Shown here: positions 24,675-36,150 of the stretch, piece by piece | Layout of the letters: the number at the start of each line of letters is the position of its first letter | Numbering within the stretch: the first letter of the stretch is position 1 | DNA from: Bolinopsis microptera | Taxonomy: Eukaryota > Ctenophora > Tentaculata > Lobata > Bolinopsidae | Direction: 5' to 3' | DNA length: 64,000 nt | Assembly (NCBI RefSeq): GCF_026151205.1 | Contig: NC_087073.1 | Coordinates: 744,001-808,000, forward strand | Notes under the pieces: generated by a model | Told to the model about the DNA's origin: nothing | The model's database searches: none | The model's input: only the letters and a program-made list of their open reading frames with translations | Position numbers and translations under genes: made by a program

Positions 24675-27600
24675 CTAGTAACCCTGGTAACACATCTGAA
24701 ATATAGAGGTAATTAGTCTTTTCTGACTATGATCTTTTCTTAAAACAGCGACTAGGAACTAAATAGCTCTTATTCTCGGAATTAGGTGGAGATTAGTCCA
24801 AAAGTTCAAACTGTGATAGCTTAGTCACGATTATCAAGAAGGACTATAATGAAAAGCATTCCATATAAGGAGCGAACATTTTAACGTCACGCATAACGTC
24901 ACGCGTTATTTACTTAAATAAATATGTTTAAAGAAATTTCCTCAATTAATTAACCTTTTGATGCACTTCTTGACTCAATATCTAAGGCTTGTAAATCAGA
25001 TAAAGAGATAAAAATGTTTCATCTCACAACGAAATTATTAGGACCTCAAATAATTTTTTTTGAATTACGCGGATGTATGCTCATCGATCGAAACTGGAAA
25101 ACTAATTTTAAATCTGTAAACATCATGTGCAGTTTAAGCATGTTTAAGATGCTAATGACGACAAGCTGATTGCGTGTGGATATTTTTAACCAGTTTTCAA
25201 GATTGGGGGGGGGGGGGTCCAACCCGATCGTTTCCGATCATTCCGATCCCGATTTTGGCCTCATCAACCCTCATATCGGAAAAATCGGGAAAATTTAAAT
25301 CTTTCCTCTGAGGTTTCTAGGCGATATAGGTAGCCATTTCTGTACTTAAATATGACAAGAAATCGATTGGTGGTGGTCCCAGAACCCCAAAATGGTTTCT
25401 AGTTCCAAACAAGAATCGTTTCGTCCGAAAAACAACACACTGTCGTATCAACTCTTGTTTGACAGAAACATCCACCCCGGTCCACAATTGAAAGAGGTAC
25501 GGTTGGTAATAACAATCGTAACAAATAGAGAACGCTTTAGTAACTTTTGATTTAAATTGTCTCCACAATTTGTAACAGGCTATCTGCAGAAATGGGTAGC
25601 ACGGTTAATGACCATTGACCGTGCAACCCATTTCAAGAGGAGGACTGAGGACGGGGAGGAGGAGGACTAAGAGAACGCGAGGGCTAAGGACGACGAGGAC
25701 TGAGGACGAGGACGAGATCGAGGACGAGGACTGAGGAGGAGGACTGATAAGAAGGAGGAGGAGGACTGAGGATGACGAGGAGGAGAAGGAGGACTGGGGG
25801 AGGACTGAGGAGGAGGAAGAGGACTGAGGAGGAGGACTGAGGACTGAGGAGAAGGAGGACTGAGGAGGACAGAGGAGGACCAGGACGAGGACTAGGAGGA
25901 TGAGGACGAGGACTAAGGACAAGGACTGGGAGGATGAGGACGAGGACTAAGGACGATGAGGATGAGGACGATGACTAAGTACGAGGAGGAGGACGACTGA
26001 GGAGGAGGACTGATTAGGAGGAGAAGGAAGAGGAGAAGGAGGAGGAGGGTGAGGAGGAGAACTGAGGAGGAGGAGGAGGAGAAGGAGGAAGACTGAGAAG
26101 AAAGAGGAGGACTGGGGAGGACTGAGGAGGAGGAGAAGGACCGAGGAGGACTGAGGAGGAGGAGGACTGAGGAGGAGGAGGACTGAAGAGGAGAGGGAGG
26201 ACTGAGGAAGAGGAGCAGCTCATTGGTGAGGAGGAGGAGGACTAAGGACGAGGAGGACTGAGGAGGAGGACGAGAGCGAGGACGAGGAGGAAGACTAAGG
26301 AGGAGGACTGATAAGAAGGAGAAGGACGAGGACGAGGACTGAGGAGGAGGACTGATGATGAAGAGGAGAAGGAGGACTGGGGGAGGACTGAGGAAGAGGA
26401 GGACTTAGGGAGGACTGAGGAGGAGGAGGACTGAGGGAGGACTGAGGAGGATGATGAGGAGGAGGACTGAGGATGAGAAGGAGGAGAAGGAGGACTGGCG
26501 GAGGACTGATGAGGAGGTGGACTGGGGGAGGACTGAGGAGGAGGACGAGAGCGAGGACGAGGAGGAAGACTAAGGAGGAGGACTGATAAGAAGGAGAAGG
26601 ACGAGGACGAGGACTGAGGAGGAGGACTGATGATGAAGAGGAGAAGGAGGACTGGGGGAGGACTGAGGAAGAGGAGGACTTAGGGAGGACTGAGGAAGAG
26701 GAGGACTTAGGGAGGACTGAGGAGGATGATGAGGAGGAGGACTGAGGATGAGAAGGAGGAGAAGGAGGACTGGCGGAGGACTGATGAGGAGGTGGACTGG
26801 GGGAGGACTGAGGAGGAGGAGGACTTAGGAGTAGGAGGAGAAGGAGGAGAAGGAGGAAAAGGAGGAAAAGGAGGAAAAGGAGGAGGAGGACTGAGGAGGA
26901 GGAGGAGGACTTAGTAGTAGGAGGAGAAGAAGGAGAAGGAGAAGGAGGACTGAGGAGGAGGAGGAGGAGGACTGAGGAGGAGGAGAAGGACTGAGGAGGA
27001 GGACGAGGAGGATGAGGACGAGGAGGAGGACGAGGACTGACGAGTAGGAGGAGGACTGGGGACTGAAGAGGAGGAGGACTGAGGAGGAAGAAGATGAGAG
27101 CTGAGGAAGAGGACTGAAGAGGATGAGGAAGAGGAGGAGGACTGAGGAGTAGGACTGATGAGGAGAAGGAGGAGGAGGACTGAGGAGGAGGACTGAGGAG
27201 GAAGACTGAGGAGGACGAGGACGAGGACTAAGGACGAGGAGGAGGAGGACTGATTAGGAGAAGAAGAAAGCGGAGAAGGAGGAGGAGGATGAGGCTAGGA
27301 GGAGAAGGAGGAGAATGAGGAGGAGGATTGGGGGAGGACTGAGGAGGAGGATAAGGAGGACTAAGGATGAGGATGAGGACGAGGACGATTATGAGGAGGA
27401 CAGAGGATGAGGACTGATGAGGAGGAGAAGGAGGAGGATGAGGAGGAGGAGGACTGGGGAGGACTGAGGAGGAAGAGGAGGATGACTGAGGAGGAGGATG
27501 AGGAGGAGGACTCAGAAGGAGGACTCAGGAGGTGGAGGAGGATGAGGAGGAGGACTCAGGAGGAGGAGGACGACCTGATGGGGAGGAGAAGGAGGAGGAG

Positions 27601-28607
27601 GATGAGTAGGAGAAATGAGGAGGAGGAGGAGAAGGAGAAGGAGGAGGACTGGGAGTAGGACTGAGGAGGAGGAGGGGACTGAGGAGCAGGGTGAGGAGGA
27701 CTGAGGAGAAGGACGAGGACGAGGACGAGGAGTCAGGAAGAGGACTGAAGAGAACTGAGGAGAAGGACTCAGGAGGAGGAGGAAGACTTAGGAGGAGGAG
27801 GAGGACTGTTGAGAAGGAGGAGGAAGACCAGGGAGGAGGACATGTAAATGTTTTGTCTGTTTTTGTCCGTTTTTGTTCGCCCTACTTTTTGTCCGTTTTG
27901 AAAATATAGGGTACCGAACGGACACAAAACATGATCCCCCAGCCAAGCATGTGTTACGATACAAATGTACTTGACTATACATTTAAGGTGCAGTGTACTA
28001 GTGATATTATGGTATGTTTAAAGACCGGACCACAAAATATAACCCGGTACCTAGTGTTGTACTAATACATAATAACAAGTAACAGGGATAAAATTAATGA
28101 GCAGAAACAATCGATCTCACGTCAAAAGGCCAAAGCACTCGGGTCTGGGAGTACATGACAACTCCAACTAGTAGTGAGCATACTAGCGCCCCTGCAGTGG
28201 AAAAACACATAAAACATACTATTGGAATGTCCAATTGGTTCGTTTTCTCATAAAAATATAGCATATGGAGGGGTTCTGGTTGAATTATATCACTTCTGAG
28301 AGGTTTTAGAGATCGATTCTGTTAATTTCTCAATTTTCCGATTTTTCCGATTCCGATTTTGGCCTCATCAACCCTCATATCGGACATCGGGTTGGACCCC
28401 CCCCAAGATTTAACCAAACGTTCGACCAGTCGTTTGACCTATGAATTGATCTGGAGTATGCTGCAGCTCGGTACGACGGTACTTGGTACCTGATCCCCCC
28501 CCCCCCGGTAATCTCGAGAGTTACAGCAGCTCGGTACTTAGTACCTGACCCCCCCCCCCCGGTATGCAGCAGCTCGGTACTTAGTACCTGACCCCCCCCC
28601 CCTCCGG
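24675..28607 (+). repeat. Large inverted repeat Y, left arm (3.9 kb)
   Basis: Reverse complement of 44030-47930. Blocks match in order: 24675-25630 with 46975-47930, the purine tract with the pyrimidine tract, and 27840-28607 with 44030-44815. Within the arm, 25205-28415 is itself bounded by inverted ends (G-run then TCCAACCCGAT), so a ~3.2 kb TIR element carrying the purine tract seems nested in it. The inner end has repeated GGTACTTAGTACCTGACCCC units. Frames in the arm (for example 25317-25568 minus, which corresponds to 47000-47240) are not supported as genes because indels break them in the other arm. Confidence 0.85.
25630..27840 (+). repeat. 2.2 kb polypurine tract (GGA/GAC-rich)
   Basis: Almost uninterrupted purine-rich DNA built of GAGGAGGACTGAGGAGGA-like units, with internal duplications (about 26260-26520 recurs at 26530-26790). 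Frames here encode only E/R/D repeats. Long mirror-like purine runs can form triplex (H-) DNA. The same tract is present as pyrimidines in the right arm. Confidence 0.92.
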
Positions 28608-29198
28608 TAATCTCGAGAGTAACATCAGTAGAATAGCATCGGAATGTGCAACGTCAATTTATTTGAAAAGTTTCTACACTGTCACCTTCATAGCGTCATA
28701 TCATTAAACAAGGAATTTTAAATAAAAACGAATTTTCAAACATTACATTTCTTGTCTCAAAACGAAGGTGACCAAGTGATTTTGGTAAATTACCCACTAG
28801 TTACCATAGTTACACTACTAGTAACCCTGGTAACACATTTTTTTTTATCTAGACACTTATTTTACTTCGGTGTATTCCAACAGCCACAATGTTACACAAG
28901 TGCAACCAGCCAATTACAGGAAGCCGAAGGATGTGTTATCATGCTCCAAAATCGGTGTTAAAATTTACAGCGCGTGTTTCGAATGATATCGTTGTGTACA
29001 AAATTACAATACAAATATCTACATGTGCTTGTGTGCAGCATGTCATGTTTTATTGATATAATGTCACAGTATTGTGTTACATCGCTTTACAGCCAACTCC
29101 GGTATGCGATATAACTTTATACCATATAAGTATTATATATCTTATCACTAAATAAAGGTAAAGATAAAACATTTTAATTAATACATTTATGAACTGAA
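28608..29198. other. Spacer, no supported gene
   Basis: AT-rich sequence containing one more GTTAC-type motif (ACTAGTAACCCTGGTAACAC near 28815) like those ending repeats X and Y. A short open stretch after a TTCCAACAG acceptor-like site at ~28890 ends within about 60 codons in either open frame; evidence is too weak to call an exon. Confidence 0.35.
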
Positions 29199-29254
29199 CT
29201 CAACAATAATACATTTTACATTGTGTGTTAATTGAAGACTGAAGAATGATTATA

Positions 29255-30906
29255 CGGGTATATGACCCCCAGAATATAGGTCGTTTTTTGAGCACTTAGA
29301 AACAGGTGTTAAAACTACTTCTAAGCATGTTTAGGGCTGTAAATATGTACATAATAACCCTTTAAATGTTTCTTGGGTAGTTGAAAATAATTATTAGGTT
29401 TTTAAGTGTACTTTTTTTTCACCTGTAAAAATACCATTTTTTAACAGGGCCCCCAGAATATAGGTCCAAACATCTGTTCCTAAGTTGTTCTAAAATTGTC
29501 ACAGACAGTTATATGCAGTCAGAATATGTTGCTGAGACTGTATTGATGATGCCAATGGCTCCAGATACTAAATTGAAATGGTTTAGAGTATACTTAATAG
29601 CAAAAAATCAAAAACTACGGCCCCCAGAATATAGGTATGCAAAAATCGTCCTCAAATACTCCACCTTCATACATTTTGATGATGCCATCTCTTCAGCATA
29701 TGTTCTTTAACTGTTTCTCATCACTACCCCACATTCCTTAATGCTCAGGGTGACAGAGAAAATGCAGAATCTTGGTCGCTATTTTTTTTTTAAAACCTAT
29801 ATTCTGGGGGCCATATACCCGTAATGAGTAAAATCTTTAATTTTACTAGTTAAAAAGCTTTCATGCACTCATTTAGTAGGGATCTTAACTAAATACTTAA
29901 ATAAGATTGAAGGAGTGTCCCTAGATATGATTGAGGGGGGCTGTTTTTATCTGTATCAATACAATGTGCACCTCAATGACTGTAAATCAGACATTTTTGG
30001 CCGCCAAATTTTTTTAAAGGCCTAACTCAAAATTCTGTCCCAAAACTTAAGGTCATGAGACAATTCTACGTTGATTCTGAAAATTTCATGTGAAAATATT
30101 GAAACCCTATTGAGTTCTATTGTTTTGAGCGAAGTCAGTTTGAGATATGGGCGATTTTGTTCATTTTTTGCGATTATTTGAACACAGAATCCACAGTTAG
30201 GTAGATATTGAGCTGATAATCATAGAGAATGTGTAATATATGCTTACCTTCCATATAAAGTTGGTTTCATTCAAAAATATTGATATTTGACCAATTTATG
30301 GACCAAAATCGATCAAATTTGGTGCGTATGCCCAAATATGGGCATATGGTTTTTGTTTTTATCCCATAACTCGGCCAATTTTTATCCAATTTTGATAAAA
30401 CTTGACATGTGGGTTCAGGAGACTAGTAGCTACAAGTAGAGCATCCCAAAGCATGGTTTTGGGCATGTTCAGGGTTTTTGACCAACCTATATTCTGGGGG
30501 TCGTATAGACCTATATTCTGGGGGCCCGTAAAATTGTGGAGGTCATAACTTTTTTCCAAATTGTCAGTTTGCAGATGTCTCGATGAAAAGATAGCTTAAA
30601 ATAATACTTATACTCATACCAGTAGTCTTAATGGCATGTGTTGGACAGATTTTTGTCATGACAATTTTTCGCCATATTTACCCCTCTAGAAAATGACAAC
30701 ATCGTTCAAATCTTTCGCTGTCATGACCAAATATACCAAAATACCTCATGTAGGTCCAAAATTTTTATCCAGAAACATTAGTTACATGTTTTACTCCAAC
30801 CTAGCAGTAACAGATCCCATTAGTATCGCTTATCTTGGTTAGAACTGTATCCACTAACATGACCTATATTTTGGGGGCCACCTATATTCTGGGGGCCATA
30901 TACCCG
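29255..30906. mobile_element. TIR/foldback element with repeated CCCCCAGAATATAGG motif
   Basis: The ends are CGGGTATATGACCCCCAGAA on the left and CGGGTATATGGCCCCCAGAA (reverse complement) on the right, flanked by TA on both sides, as for TA-targeting elements. The CCCCCAGAATATAGG motif appears at 29269, 29450 and 29621 in forward orientation and inverted at about 29800, 30486, 30507, 30862 and 30881. A second right end at 29821 makes 29255-29821 (567 bp) a complete smaller element, so nesting or end duplication has occurred. Imperfect ~50 bp direct repeats (29199-29254 and 30911-30957) flank the whole. No transposase frame. Confidence 0.75.
30090..30490 (+). repeat. Inverted repeat W, left copy
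   Basis: About 400 bp whose reverse complement is found, diverged, at 31540-31940. A clear landmark is GGGCATATGG with CAAATATGGGCAT, plus GCTACAAGTAGAGCA. The left copy lies inside the 29255-30906 element; the right copy lies outside it. No coding content. Confidence 0.65.
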
Positions 30907-31067
30907 TACTAAACAATAATACATTTTACATTGTACGTTAATTGAAGAATGATTATACTGTAGATTCTCTTCTCGTCTCAATGACAAAGGCGTGGCTTAT
31001 AAAACTTTGATCCTTTGATATACTGCAATATACTATATAGAAGTTATCTTAAACAATAATCTCAGAA

Positions 31068-31105
31068 TGTGTGTGTGTGTGTGTATGTGTGTCTGTGCGT
31101 GTGTA
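31068..31105 (+). repeat. (GT)n microsatellite
   Basis: Imperfect GT dinucleotide run with A and C interruptions, in otherwise unremarkable AT-rich sequence. Confidence 0.85.
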
Positions 31106-31539
31106 ATTTCCAAGCGGCTTAATCAAGAAATCCGGTCGGTTATATTTAAAAACGGTAAGAGTTACGGGGCTGGTTTTTTCGGTATAGTGTCGACAAAACT
31201 ATGAGGAAGCCAAATGGTAAAGGTTTTTAAAATCGGTCGGTGGTAAGTGGTTTAATTGATGGTTTGTACCACAAATGTTACATAAAATGGCTCACATTTT
31301 CTCCCTCCTCGCTCTCTCTCCCATTACTGCATATTATGTAGCGTTGGTACATATAATATCATAATTACACTGCCATGTAATACTATAAACTTATTAGCGG
31401 TCTGTTTGGAGTGTAGAGAGAGTTCATACTTTCATACGACAATGTAATGCATGTTTTCAAATATGCGGGTGTGGTGCGGAGTTAATGAGGGTTAATTTCT
31501 ATTGAATATTGTTTAAGATACTGTTATTTAGCCAAATAC

Positions 31540-31940
31540 CCTGAACACGCCAAATACCCAGGTTTATGGTGCTCTACTTGTAGCTAGTGGTCTCCTGAAC
31601 TCGTATATGAAATTTCATCAAGATTGGACAAAAAATGACTGAGTTATGAGCCAAAAACCATATGCCCATATTTGGGCATACGCACCAAATTTTGTAGATT
31701 TCGTCCCATAAATTGGTAAATTATCAATATTTTTGAATCAGACTTACTTTATATAAAAGGTAAGCCTAAACTACATATTCTCTGTAAGTTATAGCTTTAC
31801 ATCTGTTTAAATGTGGATACTAAGGCGAAAAGACTACAAAAAATGAACTAAATTGCCCGTATCTTGGTTCGCGATATTCGCGGAATTGATCTCATTTAAA
31901 TTGTAACAACTCAATCAGTTTTCAATACTAAACGATACTA
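31540..31940 (-). repeat. Inverted repeat W, right copy
   Basis: Diverged reverse complement of 30090-30490. It is followed at 31964-31981 by a pure poly-C run, a boundary pattern also seen for other repeats in this window. Confidence 0.65.
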
Positions 31941-32289
31941 ACCAATTATTGAGCGATGGTAGCCCCCCCCCCCCCCCCCCCAGGTTACTGCATTCCTCGT
32001 AACTTTGATTCCTAGGTTGGAACATTTCTTCCTACTTTTCTAAAGCTTAGAATAAGTTTTTTCACGTTCGTTTCCTCAAATTTCCTCAGGATGTTTGAAA
32101 GTTTGTTTTTTTTGCGCTGTAAGTGAAGAGGCATGTTAATTTCCAGTGCTTCAGAGTTTATTTATTCATTTATTTTTTGTGGGTCCTGATGAAAACAGGG
32201 CCGGGTGGCTGAGGCTAGCTTAGGCACACAAAGATGTATGGATTTATCATTGATAAAGATGTATTGATTGAAATGATAGATCCAGTGAA

Positions 32290-32730
32290 GAGCGTGCAGC
32301 TAGGAAGAACGTGGTAACTGGCCTGAAGAAGAAGAGGGCTGAACAGACTCATCTCGACCACTACATCCGTGACGGGAAGGTCTGTAGCCGTGTTAAGAAG
32401 ACACCATGCAGTAATTCATGTCTCTCGGACACTGATCAGTATTTGAATGAGTATTGTGTATCTTAATAGTTTTCGGACGTTATCTGTATTTGAGAGACAA
32501 TTTTATAATTTATACTCTATTTCTTGATTGTTTCACACTTCATATTTCAAAATTTGATCACTAGGTGGAGGTGATGTTATTGAGACTTTGGGCGGCCATA
32601 GAACTCCTGTTTTGATAGTTGTCCTCTTTACTTGTTTCACTGACCCACGCTTTTAAGCATTTATACATTTCGACCCATTTTACATGTTTGCTCGATTTGC
32701 TGTATACTTGCTAGTTTGTAAAAGTTTCAA
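32290..32730 (+). repeat. Inner inverted repeat V, left arm, with a short coding remnant
   Basis: Reverse complement of 39740-40310; the right arm carries an extra ~130 bp. After an acceptor-like GATAGATCCAG, the left arm has an open frame of ~59 codons ending at 32465. It is lysine- and arginine-rich at first (GLKKKRAEQ), then Cys-containing (DGKVCSRVKKTPCSNSC). In the right arm the same frame is broken by stops. It may be the last exon of a gene or a retrocopy fragment; no family is recognised. Confidence 0.6.
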
Positions 32731-33300
32731 ATCAAAAATCATTTATTTTTTGGGTTCCAGTATCTGAGTGAGCATATTTAGGGGGACAAGAAGTAAAAGA
32801 AGTGTATCGTGAGATTTAGAAAGTCATATAACTGATACAACTAGAATATATAAGGCAATGGTTATAAAATCCAGTTACAACATGTCCATTGTAAGTCAAT
32901 ATAATTATATTAAATCAAACAAAGCAACGAAACCAAGCCAACGGTTCGATTCGAAAATCGTATTGTCAAGTTAACAAAAGTTTTGGAGGAAGTTTGGAAT
33001 CAACGGTGAAATATTTAGAAGATATTGATCTGGAGGAGATTGAAAACTTTCTGAATATGAGAACAAACGTGAAATTCTAGGAGTTTTTGATCTGTTAATT
33101 GTCAGTTGTTCGGTGAAGTCTCTCTTTTGTTTTTGTGTCTTATATATTAGACGGACGTGTCATCCCCCTTATATTCTTATATTAGAGTTTTTCTTCATCT
33201 GATTTCTAATCGTCTTTCACATGGTGACCTACTTCTTCTCTCTGCTTAATATCTCAATCTGATGGTTTCCAAAATCCAAGCTTCAAAATTGTTGCGTTTT
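32731..33300. other. Spacer downstream of the GPCR gene
   Basis: AT-rich. Two short plus-strand frames (about 32882-32975 and 32985-33080) are open but have no splice or domain support. This is the region a 3' UTR of the minus-strand GPCR gene would enter after the minisatellite. Confidence 0.35.
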
Positions 33301-33301
33301 G

Positions 33302-33822
33302 TCAGGTATTCTCAGGTTTTGTCAGGTTTTGTCAGGTATTCTCAGGTTTTGTCAGGTATTCTCAGGTTTTGTCAGGTATTCTCAGGTTTTGTCCGGTATT
33401 ATCAGGTTTTGTCCGGTATTATCAGGTTTTGTCCGGTATTCTCAGGTTTTGTCAGGTTTTGTCAGGTATTCTCAGGTTTTGTCAGGTATTCTCAGGTTTT
33501 GTCAGGTATTATCAGGTTTTGTCCGGTATTCTCAGGTTTTGTCAGGTATTCTCAGGTTTTGTCCGGTATTCTCAGGTTTTGTCCGGTATTCTCAGGTTTT
33601 GTCCGGTATTCTCAGGTTTTGTCCGGTATTCTCAGGTTTTGTCCGGTATTCTCAGGTTTTGTCCGGTATTATCAGGTTTTGTCCGGTATTCTCAGGTTTT
33701 GTCCGGTATTCTCAGGTTTTGTCCGGTATTCTCAGGTTTTGTCCGGTATTCTCAGGTTTTGTCCGGTATTCTCAGGTTTTGTCCGGTATTGTCAGGTATT
33801 GTCAAGTTTTGTAAGGTATTCT
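33302..33822 (+). repeat. 20 bp minisatellite overlapping the GPCR 3' end
   Basis: About 26 copies of GGTATTCTCAGGTTTTGTCC, with an alternate unit ending TCA and rare ATTATC variants. Because 20 is not a multiple of 3 and no stop arises on the plus strand, all three plus frames are open, giving false 171-227 codon frames. On the minus strand the array supplies the last residues and stop of the GPCR gene. Confidence 0.95.
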
Positions 33823-36064
33823 CATTCTCATTCGGTAGTTGCATGGGTGTTAAGCAGTCTACAAACTGTCTCCAATTCTTCCAGACTGCTAGCGATGCTG
33901 TCTTGTAGAGTTCGCTGTGGAACACAGGATTCAGGAAGCTGTTAATCGGGATCACCACTAGTGCAAAGATCTCAAATACTGTTGTAGAAGCTGGCTCCTT
34001 GGAGATGTATTGGAAATACAGGACGGTGAGAATGAAGGGAGTCCAGCAGATAAGCTGTGATCCCACCATCAGAGCCACCTTTAAAGTTAGCTGGACTCGG
34101 ACGGAGTCCTGACCTTCCCCTCCCCTTGGAACTACCGCCTCATTTGATTTCCTCTGTTTTAGAATGATCTTAATGTATGCGGTGATGACAATACTAAGTA
34201 GGACCACGATACTTGTGCAGTAGAGGATTATATAGATCTCATAGGAGTCTTGGGATTTGAATATGTTGTGGACACAGAAACCTGTATTACCGTAGTAGCT
34301 AATCTCTGTGACATCAAAGATCTCCCTATTTGATGTGACATTACTCAGGTCACTGATCATTCTGTAGATATCATCATCATCTCTGTGGAGCATTCCCTTG
34401 TGAACCATAGCAAGACGAGACCGGTTAATGGGATTTGTGCCGAAGAAAGGATTTTGATCCAAGTGACTAAAGAATATTTTCGTTCTGAAAATATCTCTAA
34501 TCGACGAGACTGGCATCAAAGGAAGAACCGAGTGTAGTAAATTGAGGATATTCAGAAAAGTGAGCCACATAACGATGATTCTCACTCTAATATCAACCAC
34601 TATGCTGTGGCATGACAAGAACCTGGTGATGCTTATGGAAGCTATCAACATAAGCGAGCCGTGAGACGAGAAGGAAAATAGGACTCCAAGAAGAGAACAG
34701 AATGGACTGGCTCTCCACATTTCTTCCAGCTGGCAGTACTCGCCTTTATTCCCGAGAACTAAAGCTGCTATTACTATACAACACAAATATACTCCCATGA
34801 GGGTATCATGGAAGAAAATTTGCATCAAAAACACGTTGTCAACCTGTTTTACTTTAGAGTTGCACTTCATAGTCCAACATTTGTAACCCTCTTTCATGTT
34901 CATTATAACAATCAAGATGCCCATGATGATCGTTACAGTGAAGACAAAGTTTGATTTGATAAGGAAATCAGAGGAAGACAGCTCTTCAAACTGGCATGTT
35001 CCACATTCATCAGCTCCATTGATACAATCCTTCACGTTATCACAAACCTTGTTGTTATCAACCCACTCAGCAGTCTCATTAGGATTGCAATAAAACCGTC
35101 CTGGACACCCAGTCTCGTCTGCTTGGTTGTCGCAATTTACCTCCCCATCACACATATAGTGCAGGGAATATGTTTCTGTGAAATCCTTCGGGTTGCAGCG
35201 AAACACATGAGGTACAGGATATCCCATCCCGATATGGACGCAGAAGTTCTCCCAGCCGTTCTCAAATCCGTCGACATGTTTGCAGTTGACACGGCAAAAC
35301 TCTGCCATCGTTATATTATATTGTTCTGGTTGATACTTTAATAAACATGTATGAAGTGGGCTTAAATGCGTAGCAAAATCTTGCTTTTCATTACATAAAT
35401 TGGGATTCCCTACCTCAATGGAGTACTTGGATGAACGGTACGCATTCTCCTGGCAATACCGATCTTCTGTAACACAGATCTTGTCGGCGGTTCCTGAAAC
35501 CGAAAGTACAAAGTAATCTGTACAGAAGCACTCATCAGATCCATCAGTACAATCCTGAATTTTGTCACAGAGATTATCCATTGCGACACAGCCCGAACCA
35601 TCTGCACAGTAGAAAACAGGCGATTGGTTACCAAGACAATTGCATTCGTCGGTTAGGCATTGGGAATATCCGTCACAGATTTGGGAGGTGTTGTTTAGCT
35701 TGCAAATGAACCAAGTGTCTTCGTCTCGAAAATCAGGCGGCAGTCCAGAATCTGTATATGATGCCAATTCTCTTGTTTTCAAAAATGTGAAATCAAAATT
35801 GAAATCACAAATTAAATTGTCACCCTCGGCACGATCGTGTGTGATTTCTAGGATTTTAGGGTTAAGTTGCAAGTAAATAAAGGTTTGTCCAAAGCAACGA
35901 TCAGCTAGATTTTCATCTATATCGTAATCTAAAACTGTCGACTCTGAAAGCTCCTGCTTGAAATCTGATAAGCCCCTTAGATGGGTCGTTATCACGCTTA
36001 GTCGGGTGGTGGTGAAAAATGCGAGCAAAATAACAACTTTAGTTGTGAGTGCTCTGTCCCTCAT
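33752..36064 (-). CDS. LDLa-module class A GPCR (GRL101 / relaxin-receptor-like), intronless
   Basis: A 770-residue orphan receptor expected at the plasma membrane. A signal peptide covers residues ~1-23. The ectodomain has LDL-receptor class A modules near 130-143 (partial), 153-181 (DCTDGSDEC), 290-320 (CDNQADETGC) and 326-357 (DCINGADEC), all with the acidic Ca-binding end. Seven membrane segments lie at about 372-392, 409-437, 454-482, 495-518, 608-636, 657-683 and 695-717. TM6 has CWTPF and TM7 has NSFLNPVFHSELY, an altered NPxxY. The DRY site reads TRF, so the acidic residue is missing. Cys456 and Cys597 are placed for the usual TM3-ECL2 bond, and ECL2 is long (~80 residues). There are no leucine-rich repeats. 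The C-terminal ~18 residues come from the 20 bp minisatellite, so the original tail is probably altered. Molluscan GRL101 and relaxin-family receptors share this plan; the ligand is unknown. Confidence 0.92.
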   Translation of the reverse strand: MRDRALTTKVVILLAFFTTTRLSVITTHLRGLSDFKQELSESTVLDYDIDENLADRCFGQTFIYLQLNPKILEITHDRAEGDNLICDFNFDFTFLKTRELASYTDSGLPPDFRDEDTWFICKLNNTSQICDGYSQCLTDECNCLGNQSPVFYCADGSGCVAMDNLCDKIQDCTDGSDECFCTDYFVLSVSGTADKICVTEDRYCQENAYRSSKYSIEVGNPNLCNEKQDFATHLSPLHTCLLKYQPEQYNITMAEFCRVNCKHVDGFENGWENFCVHIGMGYPVPHVFRCNPKDFTETYSLHYMCDGEVNCDNQADETGCPGRFYCNPNETAEWVDNNKVCDNVKDCINGADECGTCQFEELSSSDFLIKSNFVFTVTIIMGILIVIMNMKEGYKCWTMKCNSKVKQVDNVFLMQIFFHDTLMGVYLCCIVIAALVLGNKGEYCQLEEMWRASPFCSLLGVLFSFSSHGSLMLIASISITRFLSCHSIVVDIRVRIIVMWLTFLNILNLLHSVLPLMPVSSIRDIFRTKIFFSHLDQNPFFGTNPINRSRLAMVHKGMLHRDDDDIYRMISDLSNVTSNREIFDVTEISYYGNTGFCVHNIFKSQDSYEIYIILYCTSIVVLLSIVITAYIKIILKQRKSNEAVVPRGGEGQDSVRVQLTLKVALMVGSQLICWTPFILTVLYFQYISKEPASTTVFEIFALVVIPINSFLNPVFHSELYKTASLAVWKNWRQFVDCLTPMQLPNENENTLQNLTIPDNTGQNLRIPDKT

Positions 36065-36150
36065 AGCTCAGATCAGACCGACATCACTGAGTTGACAGTT
36101 ACCTGCTGTGCATTCTCAGATATAGAAGGAATACTTATATATTATAAGTA

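Noticed and set aside
33262-33945. Plus-strand frames of 171-227 codons (repeats of VRYSQVLSG type)
   Set aside because: They are translations of the 20 bp minisatellite, which has no plus-strand stop in any frame.
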